A DNA stretch of 64,000 bases from Photobacterium carnosum (GCF_002849605.1 NZ_NPIB01000001.1:434001-498000); one strand, 5' to 3'; shown: positions 27,833 to 38,605, counted from the first letter of the stretch. Translations and numbers: made by a program. The notes: generated from the letters alone by a model not told the origin.

Positions 27833-28963
27833 TTAATGACGTAATTCTTCGGGGATATCCGTGGCAGCAGCTGACAATATTGGCTTTTGTCCTTTACCAC
27901 GTCGATAGGCTTTTAATTGAAAAACGTAAGCAAGCACTTGCGCTACTGCAACAAACAACCCATCAGGCACTTGCTGATCTAATTCGGTAGTGTAATAAAT
28001 CGCACGTGCTAATGGTGCAGCTGGCACAATATCAATATTGTGTTTATTGGCAATTTCACGAATTTTGAGTGCTAAATGATCACCACCTTTTGCGATCACT
28101 ACTGGCGCAGCATCTGATTTAGGATCATAACGCAATGCCACTGAAAAGTGTTCAGGGTTAGTGATCACAACATCCGCCTGAGGGACATCAGCCATCATCC
28201 GTCGTTGTGCCATTTCACGCTGTAGCATTCGAATACGACCTTTTACTTCAGGTTTACCTTCTGAGTCTTTATATTCATCTTTAATTTCTTGCTTGGTCAT
28301 TTTTAATTGATCACTAAAATGCCAAATTTGATAAGGTACATCAATCGCCACTACCACCAGCAACGAACAACAAATTAATAAAATAAAATTCAGCAGAATA
28401 TCCAAGGCATGGAAGTAATTAGCCGGAAATATTTCTATACTGAGCTGAAAAAAATCATCTAAACTCGAATAAATTAAATAACCTGCCACACTGGCTACTA
28501 AGCCAACTTTAAGCACTGATTTAATTAATTCAACCCAACTTTGACTACCAAACATGCGTTTAAGGCCGCTCATTGGATTCATTTTTGATAATTTAGGCAT
28601 CGCGGCTTCAGAAGAAAAACGTACTCCACCTAAACCAACTGCCCCGATCAAAGCGGCAGTAAATAAAAATACCAAAATAATCACTAATGGTAAAAACACC
28701 TGCCATACTGCATTAGAAATCACTGTTAACAATAAATGTACATCAAATACTTCTTCACGGCTTAGAGTAAACATTCTACTCATAACCTTGCCTAATGCCG
28801 TCCCTAAACCTTCACCGAACCACATTAAACCCACAGCACCGGAAACCAATACTGCTACGGAGGCTAATTCTCTTGAGCGCGGTACTTGACCTTTTTCTCG
28901 CGCCTGCTCACGTTTTCGCGCGGTGGCGTCTTCGGTACGTTCTTGACCGTCAGCATCCGACAT
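27833..28963 (-). CDS. flhB: flagellar export switch protein FlhB
   Basis: FlhB selects hook-type or filament-type export substrates; the switch follows autocleavage of its cytoplasmic domain when FliK signals hook completion. Four membrane helices (residues about 35-210) precede the soluble domain. The cleavage motif usually written NPTH is here NPEH (residues 269-272 in DVVITNPEHFSVALRYD). Asn and Pro, needed for cleavage, are kept. It is 376 residues. It follows fliR by 72 bp. No clear terminator follows it. Confidence 0.97.
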   Translation of the reverse strand: MSDADGQERTEDATARKREQAREKGQVPRSRELASVAVLVSGAVGLMWFGEGLGTALGKVMSRMFTLSREEVFDVHLLLTVISNAVWQVFLPLVIILVFLFTAALIGAVGLGGVRFSSEAAMPKLSKMNPMSGLKRMFGSQSWVELIKSVLKVGLVASVAGYLIYSSLDDFFQLSIEIFPANYFHALDILLNFILLICCSLLVVVAIDVPYQIWHFSDQLKMTKQEIKDEYKDSEGKPEVKGRIRMLQREMAQRRMMADVPQADVVITNPEHFSVALRYDPKSDAAPVVIAKGGDHLALKIREIANKHNIDIVPAAPLARAIYYTTELDQQVPDGLFVAVAQVLAYVFQLKAYRRGKGQKPILSAAATDIPEELRH

Positions 28964-29035
28964 GATAGTTCGTCCATGGTAAATTTCAGAAGAAATAAAC
29001 AGCGAAATAAACCGCTATAAAACAGAGGATTCTCT

Positions 29036-29818
29036 TTAACAATCAAGCCTAACTAAACGACACACTTGATCTAATCCTGTTTGCCAGATCGCTTCATATT
29101 GCGGCACGATCCCCAGCACAATAAACCAACTTATTGCCAATCCAAGTAACAACGCAAATGAAAAACCTAACGAGAAAATATTTAACTGTGGCGCAGCACG
29201 GGTCATCACGCCAAATGAAAGGTTAACGGTCAATAATGCAATAACGCCAGCCAGTGCCATATCAACCCCAGCTTTAAATATATGTCCAAACCAACCCGCT
29301 AATTGATAATAGTCTGCTGCAACCAACATACTGTTTCCGATGGGGAAAGTAGTAAAACTCATCACCACCACATTGAGCATGGCTAAATGACCATCGGTAG
29401 CCAAAAACAATAATATTGCCAGAAACATATAAAATTGCCCCAGTACTGGCGTATTTTGACCATTAGCAGGATCGACCATAGAGGCAAAGCCTAAACTCGA
29501 CTGCATACCGAGAATTTGTCCTAATAACACAAAAGTTTGTGTAATAAACTGCGTTACCAACCCCATCGCTACCCCAATCATTATTTGTTGGGTAGTAATA
29601 ATAAACCCAGCCAAAGAGAACAATTCAATATCGGTCGGTACCTTAGGTAACATTGGCATTACAGTAAAAGTAATCGCTAATGCAAGGTATAGCCGAATTT
29701 TAGGTGACACAAAGCGCGCTCCAAAAAAGGTCATTGCCATCATCATTGAAGAGATACGAGTAAACGGCCAAAAATAATTGGCAATCCACTCTAATAACAC
29801 GCTGGAGGTATAGTGCAT
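29036..29818 (-). CDS. fliR: flagellar export gate protein FliR
   Basis: A core export-gate subunit that packs with FliP and FliQ to form the secretion pore. It is 260 residues with about six strongly hydrophobic segments and the family patterns FWPFTRISSMMMAMTFFGAR near the N-terminus and the conserved central MQSSLGFASMVDP. Order fliP-fliQ-fliR-flhB-flhA is canonical. Gap to fliQ 52 bp. Confidence 0.96.
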   Translation of the reverse strand: MHYTSSVLLEWIANYFWPFTRISSMMMAMTFFGARFVSPKIRLYLALAITFTVMPMLPKVPTDIELFSLAGFIITTQQIMIGVAMGLVTQFITQTFVLLGQILGMQSSLGFASMVDPANGQNTPVLGQFYMFLAILLFLATDGHLAMLNVVVMSFTTFPIGNSMLVAADYYQLAGWFGHIFKAGVDMALAGVIALLTVNLSFGVMTRAAPQLNIFSLGFSFALLLGLAISWFIVLGIVPQYEAIWQTGLDQVCRLVRLDC

Positions 29819-29870
29819 AAACGGTTGTTACTCACGAAACAAACACGGTGACGTGCTGCTATCAATACAA

Positions 29871-30140
29871 TTAGTACAATAGTTGTGGAATTTGATCGAT
29901 GATACGAAAAAAATAATCCATCAACATCCGTGTCATCATATGACCAAAAAACATCAACGCTAATAACGTCACAATTAAGCGAGGTAAAAAACTCAAGGTC
30001 TGTTCGTTAATCGAGGTTGCCGCTTGGAATACTGCCACCACTAAACCGATTAATAAGCCGGGAATAACAATCACGCACACCATAATCAAGACCATGAACA
30101 ATGCTTCTTGAAAAATACCGACAAAGGCTTCTGGAGTCAT
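29871..30140 (-). CDS. fliQ: flagellar export gate protein FliQ
   Basis: A small two-helix export-gate subunit, present in four copies in the FliPQR complex. It is 89 residues, the normal length. The helices are ALFMVLIMVCVIVIPGLLIG and the later LIVTLLALMFFGHMMTRML, joined by the family segment AVFQAATSINEQTLSFLP. It is 40 bp after fliP. Confidence 0.97.
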   Translation of the reverse strand: MTPEAFVGIFQEALFMVLIMVCVIVIPGLLIGLVVAVFQAATSINEQTLSFLPRLIVTLLALMFFGHMMTRMLMDYFFRIIDQIPQLLY

Positions 30141-30180
30141 CTTCTGTTTATCCTTACCATTTCAGCTATCTTTATAAGAC

Positions 30181-31011
30181 TCAAAAACTGGCCGCTAACG
30201 TAGAAAGAATCAAATTCCAGCCATCGACTAAAACAAACAACATTAACTTAAACGGTAACGATACAATCATAGGTGACAACATCATCATACCCATTGCCAT
30301 TAATACCGATGCCACCACTAAATCAATAATTAAAAAGGGTAAAAACAACATAAAACCAATCTGAAATGCAGTCTTAAGTTCCGAGGTAATAAATGCTGGC
30401 ACTAACACCGTAATAGGAACAGTTTGTGGATCTGTGGCGGTTGAGCCTGAAATATTGACAAACGTTTCCAGATCTTTAACCCGCGTTTGTTTTAACATAA
30501 ATTGTCGCATCGGGGCTTCAGCTTTAGTTAATGCTTGCTGGGCGCTGATCTGCTCATTAATATAAGGCTGGACTGCATCAGTATTAATTTTATCGATAAC
30601 CGGTGACATCACAAAGAAAGTCAAAAACATCGCGATGCCAATAATGACCTGATTTGACGGTGTTTGTTGTAATCCCATCGCTTGACGCAAAATCGACATC
30701 ACCACCACAATACGAGTAAATGACGTCATTAAAATCACCACCGCAGGCAAAAACCCCAATGCAGTCATTAACGCTAATATTTGCAATGTAATTGAGTAGT
30801 CTTCACTACCATCAGGATTCATGGTGACCGATAATGCGGGAATACCACCATGGCCTGTTCCCGTAATTAAATGGGCGGTACTACTTTCCGCTGCCATTGC
30901 AGCTTGAGTAACACTTTCTGTCGCCCAAACGGGTGTTGTTATGATCCAACTGCTGGTCAACAACAGTAATAAGGCTATTTTTAAATACATTGAAGGGCTA
31001 TTTTTTATCAT
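30181..31011 (-). CDS. fliP: flagellar export gate protein FliP
   Basis: FliP pentamers form most of the export pore. A cleavable signal peptide (about 30 residues, ending VWAT) is followed by four membrane helices and a periplasmic domain. The family signatures [26 protein letters not shown] and [24 protein letters not shown]-type segments are present. It is 276 residues. The listed ATG overlaps fliO by 14 bp; a second ATG at 30990 would avoid the overlap and also leaves a signal peptide. Confidence 0.96.
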   Translation of the reverse strand: MIKNSPSMYLKIALLLLLTSSWIITTPVWATESVTQAAMAAESSTAHLITGTGHGGIPALSVTMNPDGSEDYSITLQILALMTALGFLPAVVILMTSFTRIVVVMSILRQAMGLQQTPSNQVIIGIAMFLTFFVMSPVIDKINTDAVQPYINEQISAQQALTKAEAPMRQFMLKQTRVKDLETFVNISGSTATDPQTVPITVLVPAFITSELKTAFQIGFMLFLPFLIIDLVVASVLMAMGMMMLSPMIVSLPFKLMLFVLVDGWNLILSTLAASF

Positions 31012-31354
31012 TAGTGGTCATCAATCGGCTCAGCTGAGAAGCAAAATCCTTGGCTGGCACATCATCCATGATTAAAGGTTGTTCAAGCTTACTCAGCAAC
31101 GAAATATTATGCTGCGTAATACCGACTAATAGTTGTTCATCACCCACCTGAATCAATGCAATTCGTTCCCGTTGTCCGAGAGTTAACTGCTTCACAATAG
31201 TGAGTCGATTATCATTACTATGCACACCCACTAAGCGCATTTTTTTTAGCACCCATGCCAAAAATAGTATAATGACAATGACCAATACCAGTGACGCTAA
31301 AGTAGTGGCTAAATTAAGATCGGGCGCTTGCCCTAATGCAACTGACTGATCCAT
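30998..31354 (-). CDS. fliO: flagellar export assembly protein FliO
   Basis: FliO helps FliP assemble into the export gate and is not part of the finished structure. It is 118 residues with one membrane helix ([20 protein letters not shown]) and a cytoplasmic domain containing [24 protein letters not shown], the family core. It lies between fliN and fliP, as expected. Confidence 0.93.
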   Translation of the reverse strand: MDQSVALGQAPDLNLATTLASLVLVIVIILFLAWVLKKMRLVGVHSNDNRLTIVKQLTLGQRERIALIQVGDEQLLVGITQHNISLLSKLEQPLIMDDVPAKDFASQLSRLMTTNDKK

Positions 31355-31363
31355 TATTCACTC

Positions 31364-31750
31364 TTAACGTAATTTTTTAATGCGTTCGGTTTGGCTAATC
31401 ACGTCGGTTAAACGAATACCAAATTTATCATTAACCACCACCACTTCACCGTGAGCAATTAAAGTACCATTAACCATCACATCCAATGACTCACCGGCAA
31501 TACGATCAAGCTCTACCACTGAACCTTGATTAAGTTGTAGTAAGTTACGAATGCTAATTTGAGTACGACCCACCTCCATTGAAATAGTAACCGGAATATC
31601 CATGATGGTATCCAGTTTACGGCGTTCATCATCAGAGATAGGTGAAGTATCATCGGTTAACTCTTCCAGTGGTGCTGGTTGAACGTTATCTTGTTGCTCA
31701 GCAAGGGCGGTAGCCCAGTCATCAGCCATTTGTTGATCAGTTTGAGACAT
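31364..31750 (-). CDS. fliN: flagellar motor switch protein FliN
   Basis: A C-ring component that with FliM and FliG sets rotor direction and also docks the export ATPase complex via FliH. The acidic N-terminal 45 residues are followed by the SpoA domain: DIPVTISMEVGRTQISIRNLLQLNQGSVVELDR and GEVVVVNDKFGIRLTDV-type strands. It is 128 residues. It starts 42 bp after fliM. Confidence 0.97.
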   Translation of the reverse strand: MSQTDQQMADDWATALAEQQDNVQPAPLEELTDDTSPISDDERRKLDTIMDIPVTISMEVGRTQISIRNLLQLNQGSVVELDRIAGESLDVMVNGTLIAHGEVVVVNDKFGIRLTDVISQTERIKKLR

Positions 31751-31792
31751 TATTATTCCTCCTAATGATTAGGTTTGTGGGTATTCTTATCG

Positions 31793-32812
31793 CTATTCAT
31801 CTCTAATAAGGTCGCGATCTAAAAAAGCCAAGTCGGTTTTTACTATTTCTGGACGTTTCAATTTATCGGTAATTTTAAGTGCAACATTATCGCCACTACG
31901 CCCCATTTTGGCGCGATAAGTCGGTAAATCTTCAACGAAAATAGTTGCAGTTTCAGGCATGGTAATTGGAATGACATCGCCCGTTTGCAACTCCATTAAA
32001 TCGCGTAGTGAGATATCAATATCTAATAATTTTGCCCGTAGATTTACTGGCACATCCATGATCTCATCACGCAAAGCATGACTCCAACGAACATCAGTAT
32101 CCATCTTGTCGCTTTGCACACCCGCATCGAGTAATTCACGAATTGGCTCAACCATTGAATACGGCATCACCACATGAAAATCGCCACCGCCGCCATCGAT
32201 CTCAATGTGAAATGAACTCACTACAATGACTTCTGTTGGGCTAACAATATTAGCCATGGTCGGATTAACTTCAGAATCGATATATTCAAACTCAACCGAC
32301 ATCACTGGCGACCATGCTTCACGGTAATCTTCAAATACCAGTTTCAACAGCATCTGGACAATACGGCGCTCAGTCGGAGTAAATTCACGGCCTTCAATTT
32401 TGGCGTGAAAACGGCCATCACCACCAAAAAAGTTCTCGACCAAAATAAACACTAATCGTGCTTCCATGGTAATCAATGCCGTCCCTTTTAGCGGCCTAAA
32501 GCGCACCATATTTAAACTTGTCGGCACATAAAGCGTGTTTTGATACTCACCAAATTTGATCATTTGCACGCCATTGATCGATACTTCAGCCGTCTTACGT
32601 AGCATATTAAATAAACTGATCCGCATATGACGGGCAAAACGTTCATTGATCAATTCAAGGGTCGGCATTCGTCCACGAACAATCCGATCTTGCGAAGAGA
32701 AATCAAAAGCCGTTATACCTGAACCTTGATCGTCATCATTCGCATCATCTTCAGGTTCATCCACACCATGTAACAATGCATCAATTTCATCTTGGGTTAA
32801 TAAATCACTCAC
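31793..32812 (-). CDS. fliM: flagellar motor switch protein FliM
   Basis: The C-ring protein that receives the CheY-P signal. The N-terminal peptide LLTQDEIDALLHGVD is the CheY-P-binding sequence. The middle domain carries the FliG-contact GGDGRFHAKIEGREFTPTE and the C-terminal SpoA domain resembles FliN. It is 339 residues. It starts 7 bp after fliL in the fliE-to-fliQ run. Confidence 0.97.
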   Translation of the reverse strand: MSDLLTQDEIDALLHGVDEPEDDANDDDQGSGITAFDFSSQDRIVRGRMPTLELINERFARHMRISLFNMLRKTAEVSINGVQMIKFGEYQNTLYVPTSLNMVRFRPLKGTALITMEARLVFILVENFFGGDGRFHAKIEGREFTPTERRIVQMLLKLVFEDYREAWSPVMSVEFEYIDSEVNPTMANIVSPTEVIVVSSFHIEIDGGGGDFHVVMPYSMVEPIRELLDAGVQSDKMDTDVRWSHALRDEIMDVPVNLRAKLLDIDISLRDLMELQTGDVIPITMPETATIFVEDLPTYRAKMGRSGDNVALKITDKLKRPEIVKTDLAFLDRDLIRDE

Positions 32813-32819
32813 AGGGCAC

Positions 32820-33290
32820 CTATTGCATTACAAAGCCAGTAAATAACACCCGTTCAACCACAGGCATATTCGTCATCTTATTCATTGTTGCTTGTACTGC
32901 AGTCAATGCCTGCTGACGTAACTGTTCACGTCCTTGTGGTTGGCGTAATTGCTCAACCGTAGTTGCCGCAAAAATCTGCAACAACACACTTTCAACTAAT
33001 GGCACGTGTTTTTTGGCTAATGCTTCATTTTTTTCACCTCGAACCATCAGTTGTACTTTTATTTGAACCACTCGATCTCGTTCTTTACCACTAACATTAA
33101 AAATAAAAGGCTCAGATAATACGATGTAATAAGCCGACATTTTTAATGGTGTTTGGGTTGAGGAAACCTCAGCAGCTTTAACCTCTGTCGACGCTAAAGA
33201 AAAAAGCCAAATTCCACCGCCAATCGCTGCAATAACTAATAGAATCACTATGCTAATAACGATCTTTTTTCTATTTCCAACCACCATCAT
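32820..33290 (-). CDS. fliL: flagellar basal-body protein FliL
   Basis: FliL surrounds or supports the stator and raises torque under load. It has a single N-terminal membrane helix (KIVISIVILLVIAAIGGGIW) and a periplasmic stomatin-like domain including YIVLSEPFIFNVSGKERDRVVQIKVQL. The C-terminus is GFVMQ, typical of polar FliL. It is 156 residues, and a second Met immediately after the first could be the true start. Confidence 0.94.
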   Translation of the reverse strand: MMVVGNRKKIVISIVILLVIAAIGGGIWLFSLASTEVKAAEVSSTQTPLKMSAYYIVLSEPFIFNVSGKERDRVVQIKVQLMVRGEKNEALAKKHVPLVESVLLQIFAATTVEQLRQPQGREQLRQQALTAVQATMNKMTNMPVVERVLFTGFVMQ

Positions 33291-33390
33291 TTATCCTGCT
33301 CACTATTTATTACGGTTTTTATTACCACATGACATTGCTGCATGTTTTTCCTTATTGATTAAACGTGCGCTATTAATATGACCAAAAACG

Positions 33391-34773
33391 CTAAGCGTAA
33401 TAATCAACTTGGTCTTTGTGCTTTGTTACGAGCATACTGATGGGTAAATCACCGGGATCACTCTCTGTTAGGGATGATCCATCCTCAGACATGACTCTCA
33501 AAGAAGATGACTGTCCTGAGTGTGACTGGGAATGCGTTGAATTATTACTTTGATGGCCTGATGATTGCTGACTATTGTCTTGCTGTACTGAACTTTGAGC
33601 TAATTGCAGCCCTTGCTGTTGTAGCATTTCTCTTAACCGTGGCATCGCTTGTTCAACAATGTCGCGCGTTTGATGGTTATTCACCGTAAATTGCACCGAG
33701 GCTTGATCTTGGTTAATACTCAATTTAATGTGAAGTTTGCCAAATTCAGGTGGATCTAACCGAATATCGACATATTTAAGATTCTTCGCCATCATCATAT
33801 TAATTCGCTCATGAACCTCTTCGCCAGCTTGTTCACGCGTAAGGACTAAAGGTGATTGAAGAGATTGAGTAATGAGAGGCTGCTCAGGTTTCAGCATTGA
33901 TGTTGTTGATGTTGGCGTTAATCCCGCCAGCTGTTGAGCCAACGAGTCACCCTGAGCATTACTATTAATACCTTGATGAGATGATCGATTGTCATCATTC
34001 AATAAAAGAGAACTATCAACCATAGATGGGTTAATTAACATCTCCGAATTGGATGTTGTCGCAGATAAAGGTCGTGCAGACGTTAATAGTGGCGAATTAT
34101 TGACACTATCATTAGTAATGAGATTTACGTCACCATCTGCGTCAGATTTTTGTCCATCAGCATTATCAGTCACTTTTGTCGCCGATGACGTTAATATCGC
34201 AGTTGTTGTCGCTGATCCTGCCGTTGCAGGCATGATAAACGCAGCACTTCCATCTATAGTTTTAATTGTCGGTTGAGCTGATAACAATACATCCTCAGTC
34301 AACACAGCATCGATGGTGGGGATTGCAGAAGATGGCAAGCCATTGCCACTCGCATCATCGCTATTCGTTGCTGTTTTATATGAAGAATTAAGCTGCTGAT
34401 TAGATTGCATTAGCTGCTGTAAAAACACATTACCAGCCGTAATTAACTCTACTGCATCATCAATCGCGATTACGCTGCCATCAGCACTCATCAACGATTT
34501 ATCTATTGCTACATCATCTATTGTAGAATCATCTATTGTAGAATCATCAGCTAACGCTTCAGTATCTACATCAATAGTGTCAGGAACATTTGTTGCTGCA
34601 GGATTAGTTTTACTATCAATAGTCTGTAAAGTAGGTATTTCATCAATCGCTTGCTGATATTGTTCTGAAAACTCACCATTACTCAACGTTACCATTTCAG
34701 ATGGTGTGCTAGAAACCGAGCCGACAGCGACGGGTTTTGCCGATGATGCAAATGACACATTAAATAGATTCAT
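33391..34773 (-). CDS. fliK: flagellar hook-length control protein FliK
   Basis: FliK is secreted during hook growth, measures its length and triggers the FlhB switch. I use the ATG at 34773 (MNLFNVSFASS, 460 residues) with ribosome site AAGAG; the frame extends to 34854 but that start has no ribosome site. The N-terminal two thirds is Ser/Thr/Asp-rich with short repeats (STIDDSTIDDVAID). The C-terminal FliK domain shows LKYVDIRLDPPEFGKLHIKL and QPR-like AMPRLREMLQQQGLQL. Its length will vary between strains. Confidence 0.93.
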   Translation of the reverse strand: MNLFNVSFASSAKPVAVGSVSSTPSEMVTLSNGEFSEQYQQAIDEIPTLQTIDSKTNPAATNVPDTIDVDTEALADDSTIDDSTIDDVAIDKSLMSADGSVIAIDDAVELITAGNVFLQQLMQSNQQLNSSYKTATNSDDASGNGLPSSAIPTIDAVLTEDVLLSAQPTIKTIDGSAAFIMPATAGSATTTAILTSSATKVTDNADGQKSDADGDVNLITNDSVNNSPLLTSARPLSATTSNSEMLINPSMVDSSLLLNDDNRSSHQGINSNAQGDSLAQQLAGLTPTSTTSMLKPEQPLITQSLQSPLVLTREQAGEEVHERINMMMAKNLKYVDIRLDPPEFGKLHIKLSINQDQASVQFTVNNHQTRDIVEQAMPRLREMLQQQGLQLAQSSVQQDNSQQSSGHQSNNSTHSQSHSGQSSSLRVMSEDGSSLTESDPGDLPISMLVTKHKDQVDYYA

Positions 34774-34903
34774 AGTAACTCTTTTAATACGTGTCGCAAC
34801 AGACGACAAATAAATGAATAACTGTTTGATTAAAGCGTCAAAAAAACGTTTCATTCAAAGCTAATGTCTATCCTAATGCAAAAAACAAACCAGTTTTTTA
34901 ATT

Positions 34904-35347
34904 CTAGCGTTGTTGACGCCGCGCAAATTGTAATGTCACAAATTCATCCATCATTTTTTGTTCTTGTTTATCCAAAAAAAGCTGTCGTTCACGCTGCTTT
35001 TTTTCCAATAACCATTCAATCCCGCGTTTTTTTTGCTGCATGGCTTGCCAGTGCTGGCGGCATTGTTCAATTTGATTAGCGAAGTAGCCACCCGCCTGTT
35101 TTTGCTTCTCTAATGTGGTATCAAGTTGGGTTAAGAATTTTTGTAAATGGCTATATTGACTCGCAGTTAACCCTTGTTGTCCACGTTCTGAAAGTTGACG
35201 ACAATAATCTAATCGGTACTGTTCGATTTTGGCTAATTGCTGTAAATAATTTTGTTGTTCAAGTTGTGCTTGATTAAGCGCAAGGCTGGCTTGATGTTCT
35301 TGTTGTTGTGCTTGCTCTATTAATAATTCAAATGTTCTCAATGGCAT
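34904..35347 (-). CDS. fliJ: flagellar export chaperone/coupling protein FliJ
   Basis: FliJ is the central stalk of the FliHIJ ATPase complex and contacts FlhA. It is 147 residues, almost all one long antiparallel coiled coil rich in Gln and Glu, with the family motif ARQLSERGQQG-like YCRQLSERGQQGLTASQYSHL. It lies between fliI and fliK, the usual order. Confidence 0.93.
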   Translation of the reverse strand: MPLRTFELLIEQAQQQEHQASLALNQAQLEQQNYLQQLAKIEQYRLDYCRQLSERGQQGLTASQYSHLQKFLTQLDTTLEKQKQAGGYFANQIEQCRQHWQAMQQKKRGIEWLLEKKQRERQLFLDKQEQKMMDEFVTLQFARRQQR

Positions 35348-35390
35348 ACTATAACGACCTTGTCTTCGATTACCTTATTGTCGAATCCCG

Positions 35391-36707
35391 CTAACCGCTT
35401 AATGTGGATCGCAACATATTGACGCACATTTCATACGGTACGGCTTCTTTCATTTCTTGTTGTAAATAACTGTCTAACTTAGGTTTAAAGCTAAAAGCTT
35501 GATCAATGGTTGCATCAGTTCCCGGTTTATAAGCTCCAATCGCAACCAAATCTTGATTTTTACGACAAATAGATAAAATTTGACGGACGGCTTTAGACAT
35601 CAGCATGTGTTCATCACTAACAATGGCAGGCATAACACGGCTAACGGAACGTTCAACATCAATCGCAGGATAATGCCCCGCATCCGCCATTTCGCGCGAT
35701 AACACAATGTGACCATCAAGGATCGCACGTGAAGCATCCGCAATAGGATCTTGCAGATCATCACCTTCACTTAATACCGTGAAAAAAGCGGTGATCGAGC
35801 CTTGATTTTCATTACCATTACCCGCCCGTTCCACCAGCGCAGGTAACTTAGCAAATACCGATGGTGGATAACCTTTGGTTGCTGGTGGCTCACCGACGGA
35901 TAACGCAATTTCACGTTGCGCTTGAGCAAAGCGGGTTAATGAATCCATTAGCAATAACACATCAAACCCTTGATCGCGAAAATACTCGGCAATGGTGAGT
36001 GAGGTTTGACAGCCTTTTAAGCGCATCAACGGCGAAGCATCGGCAGGAGCCGCAATCACTACTGCCCGTTCACGCCCTTCTTTACCTAAGATTTCATCAA
36101 TAAATTCTTTTACTTCTCGACCACGTTCGCCAATAAGCCCCACCACCACAATTTGCGCACTGGTACCTCGAGTCATCATGCCTAACGTGACCGATTTACC
36201 CACACCAGAACCAGCAAAAAGACCAATTCGCTGCCCTTTACCTACAGTTAATAAACCATTAATGGCTTTAATACCGACATCAAGTGGTTCTTTAATAGGT
36301 TTGCGTGATAAAGGATTTATAGGTGTCGAAGTAAATGCAGCCCGCTGTTCAGTAATAATAGGTCCTAAGCCATCAAGAGGATTACCAATGCCATCAATAA
36401 CACGCCCTAACAATTCAGGTCCGACGGGAATACCATTGTTATGCAAAATAGGGGTAACTTTAGCGCCCGGCATTACCCCTAATAATTGCTCACTTGGCAT
36501 TAAAAAAAGCGTTTCTCCGGCAAAACCAACCACTTCAGCTTCTAACTCCCCGTTAAGGGTTTCCACTTTACACACACTACCAACGGGAGCGCGGCAGCCA
36601 ATCGCTTCAAGGGTTAACCCTACAACACGATCCAAGCGTCCAGAGGCGACGGGTTTACAAGCGGTATTGGTCGTTTGATAGCGACCTAAACGTTCAGCAA
36701 GTGTCAT
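35391..36707 (-). CDS. fliI: flagellum-specific export ATPase FliI
   Basis: The hexameric ATPase of flagellar type III export, related to the F1 beta subunit. It shows Walker [18 protein letters not shown], Walker [18 protein letters not shown], and the catalytic [15 protein letters not shown]. It is 438 residues, of normal length. It overlaps fliH by 4 bp (ATGA), consistent with its dimeric regulator FliH being made together. Confidence 0.97.
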   Translation of the reverse strand: MTLAERLGRYQTTNTACKPVASGRLDRVVGLTLEAIGCRAPVGSVCKVETLNGELEAEVVGFAGETLFLMPSEQLLGVMPGAKVTPILHNNGIPVGPELLGRVIDGIGNPLDGLGPIITEQRAAFTSTPINPLSRKPIKEPLDVGIKAINGLLTVGKGQRIGLFAGSGVGKSVTLGMMTRGTSAQIVVVGLIGERGREVKEFIDEILGKEGRERAVVIAAPADASPLMRLKGCQTSLTIAEYFRDQGFDVLLLMDSLTRFAQAQREIALSVGEPPATKGYPPSVFAKLPALVERAGNGNENQGSITAFFTVLSEGDDLQDPIADASRAILDGHIVLSREMADAGHYPAIDVERSVSRVMPAIVSDEHMLMSKAVRQILSICRKNQDLVAIGAYKPGTDATIDQAFSFKPKLDSYLQQEMKEAVPYEMCVNMLRSTLSG

Positions 36708-37528
36708 AACGAAGGTTCTTTTAAGTTACTGTTCAACTCATTAAACATCGTGAGTGAATGTTGAATACGATCATCGATTAAATAATCAACACTAGAACTG
36801 CCGCACGCCAACTGTAAATCCCCTCGTTGTAAACTAGGCTCCGCAATCAATGACCATTTACGTTGTTGCAGATCAGCCTCATCAAAACTGGCATGAATTA
36901 ACGCAACATCTTCTGGATGTAAATGCATTTTAATTTCTCGCTCAGCTATCGGTAGTGTTGCTACAACTTCGCGAACAGTATTGAGTAAGACTTGAGGATT
37001 AGTTTTAACTTCAACGCGAATCAATGCTTTGGTTAAGCCATTCACCAATAACAATAATTGTTGTTCTACTTCACTATCGACTTTGGCAATCGGATCAGTA
37101 AATTTATCCATCACCGCAACAAGTAACGCCACTTGTTGATCAATTTGTGCTTGTGCTTGTTCAAGCCCTTGCTGTAATCCTTGCGCAAGCCCTTCATCAT
37201 GCCCTGCGGTAACACCTTCAGCATGACCTTGACTCAATCCCTCGCTATGCCCAGCTTGACGACCTTGTTCAACCCCTTCGTCATAAGCGGATTGCTGCAT
37301 GGCTTCAAGTTCTGCAGCGGTTAATGGTGCAGGTACGGGTTCAAGCTCATGTTCTGTCTCGGGTTGTTGCTGTTCAAGATAATATTGATGATCATAATTA
37401 AGTGCATTTTCAAGCTCTCGATCACCATCTTGGCTGTAATCAGGATATGCCCAGCGTTCAAGCTCTTGCGCTTGATGTTCTGAGACTCGCATAAAACCAC
37501 GACGACGTTCATTGCTCATGATAGACAT
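36704..37528 (-). CDS. fliH: flagellar export ATPase regulator FliH
   Basis: FliH holds FliI inactive until docking at the C-ring through FliN. The N-terminal region is acidic ([13 protein letters not shown]), followed by a long GxxxG-type repeat ([17 protein letters not shown] and onward, about residues 85-130) that is the FliH hallmark, then the vacuolar-ATPase E-like C-terminal domain. It is 274 residues; a second ATG at 37519 (MSNERRRGF) is an equally good start. It is 37 bp after fliG. Confidence 0.95.
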   Translation of the reverse strand: MSIMSNERRRGFMRVSEHQAQELERWAYPDYSQDGDRELENALNYDHQYYLEQQQPETEHELEPVPAPLTAAELEAMQQSAYDEGVEQGRQAGHSEGLSQGHAEGVTAGHDEGLAQGLQQGLEQAQAQIDQQVALLVAVMDKFTDPIAKVDSEVEQQLLLLVNGLTKALIRVEVKTNPQVLLNTVREVVATLPIAEREIKMHLHPEDVALIHASFDEADLQQRKWSLIAEPSLQRGDLQLACGSSSVDYLIDDRIQHSLTMFNELNSNLKEPSL

Positions 37529-37564
37529 TCACATCGAGTAGCGATGAAGAACATAACCACGCTA

Positions 37565-38605
37565 TTATAAAAAGTCATCAGAGCCACCATTACCCGTTAG
37601 TACTAATTCGCCTGAATCAGATAAACGACGCGCAATAGATAAAATTTCTTTTTGTGCCGTTTCGACATCAGCCACACGAATCGGCCCCATGGTTTCTAAA
37701 TCTTCTTGTAGCATTTCACCCGCACGTTTAGACATATTGCGATAGAACTTATCACGCAACATATCATCGGCCCCTTTAAGGGCTTTTTGTAATAGCTCTT
37801 GAGGGACATCTCGCAAAAGAATTTGAATACCGCGATCATCAACTTCAATTAAGTTATCAAATACAAACATGAGATCTTGAATTTGAATCGCTGTTTCTTC
37901 ATCATTTTCACGAATTTGATCCATTAACAATCCTTCAACGTTATTATCGAGATAGTTCATGATTTCAGCTGCCGCTTTTAAACCACCAATTTTGGCTGCT
38001 TGTGCGCCCGCTTGACCCGCAAACTGTTTTTCCATAATGTCGTTTAATTCATGCAATGCTGCTGGCTGTACTTCTTCCAAATTAGCAATACGCATCATCA
38101 AATCTAATCGCACTCGTTCAGAAAATTGCGATAAAATTTCAGCCGATTGTTCTGGTTCTAAATAGGACAGTACAATAGTTTGAATCTGTGGGTGTTCATT
38201 AAGAATAATGTTGGCAACTTGACGTGGGTCCATCCATTTTAAAGAATCAAGTCCACGCGAACCGCTCCCCATTAGAATTTGATCAACCAAGTTATTGGCT
38301 TTATCTTCACCTAATGCTGCCACTAATGCATTACGAACAAAATCTTCACTACCCATACCAATGCTGGTGTATTTTTGAATTTCTTCCAAAAATGATCGAT
38401 GAACACTAGAAACTTTATCTTGATTTAAGCTCTTCATGCTTGCCATCGATCCCCCCACTCGTTGCACTTGTTTTGGTTCAAGATGGCGAATAATACTAGC
38501 CGCATCTTGCTCATTGAGACTTAATAATAAAATCGCGGCTTTTTCCGTACCATTAAGACTTTTAATATCAAATTTATTATCCATTGTTGCTACGTCATTA
38601 GCCAT
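37565..38605 (-). CDS. fliG: flagellar motor switch protein FliG
   Basis: FliG sits on the MS-ring and contacts the stator to generate torque. N-terminal FliF-binding domain, the middle EHPQ motif (IILNEHPQIQTIVLSYL), and the C-terminal charged helix (LIEVDDRGIQILLRDVPQELLQKALKG) with torque residues are all present. I use the ATG at 38605 (MANDVATMDN), which matches the family, overlapping the fliF stop by 8 bp; an ATG two codons earlier is possible. Confidence 0.97.
   Translation of the reverse strand: MANDVATMDNKFDIKSLNGTEKAAILLLSLNEQDAASIIRHLEPKQVQRVGGSMASMKSLNQDKVSSVHRSFLEEIQKYTSIGMGSEDFVRNALVAALGEDKANNLVDQILMGSGSRGLDSLKWMDPRQVANIILNEHPQIQTIVLSYLEPEQSAEILSQFSERVRLDLMMRIANLEEVQPAALHELNDIMEKQFAGQAGAQAAKIGGLKAAAEIMNYLDNNVEGLLMDQIRENDEETAIQIQDLMFVFDNLIEVDDRGIQILLRDVPQELLQKALKGADDMLRDKFYRNMSKRAGEMLQEDLETMGPIRVADVETAQKEILSIARRLSDSGELVLTGNGGSDDFL

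Noticed and set aside
37150-37290. Periodic sequence in fliH that resembles a DNA repeat array
   Set aside because: It is the GxxxG-type protein repeat normal for FliH, with degenerate DNA units; not a CRISPR or mobile element.
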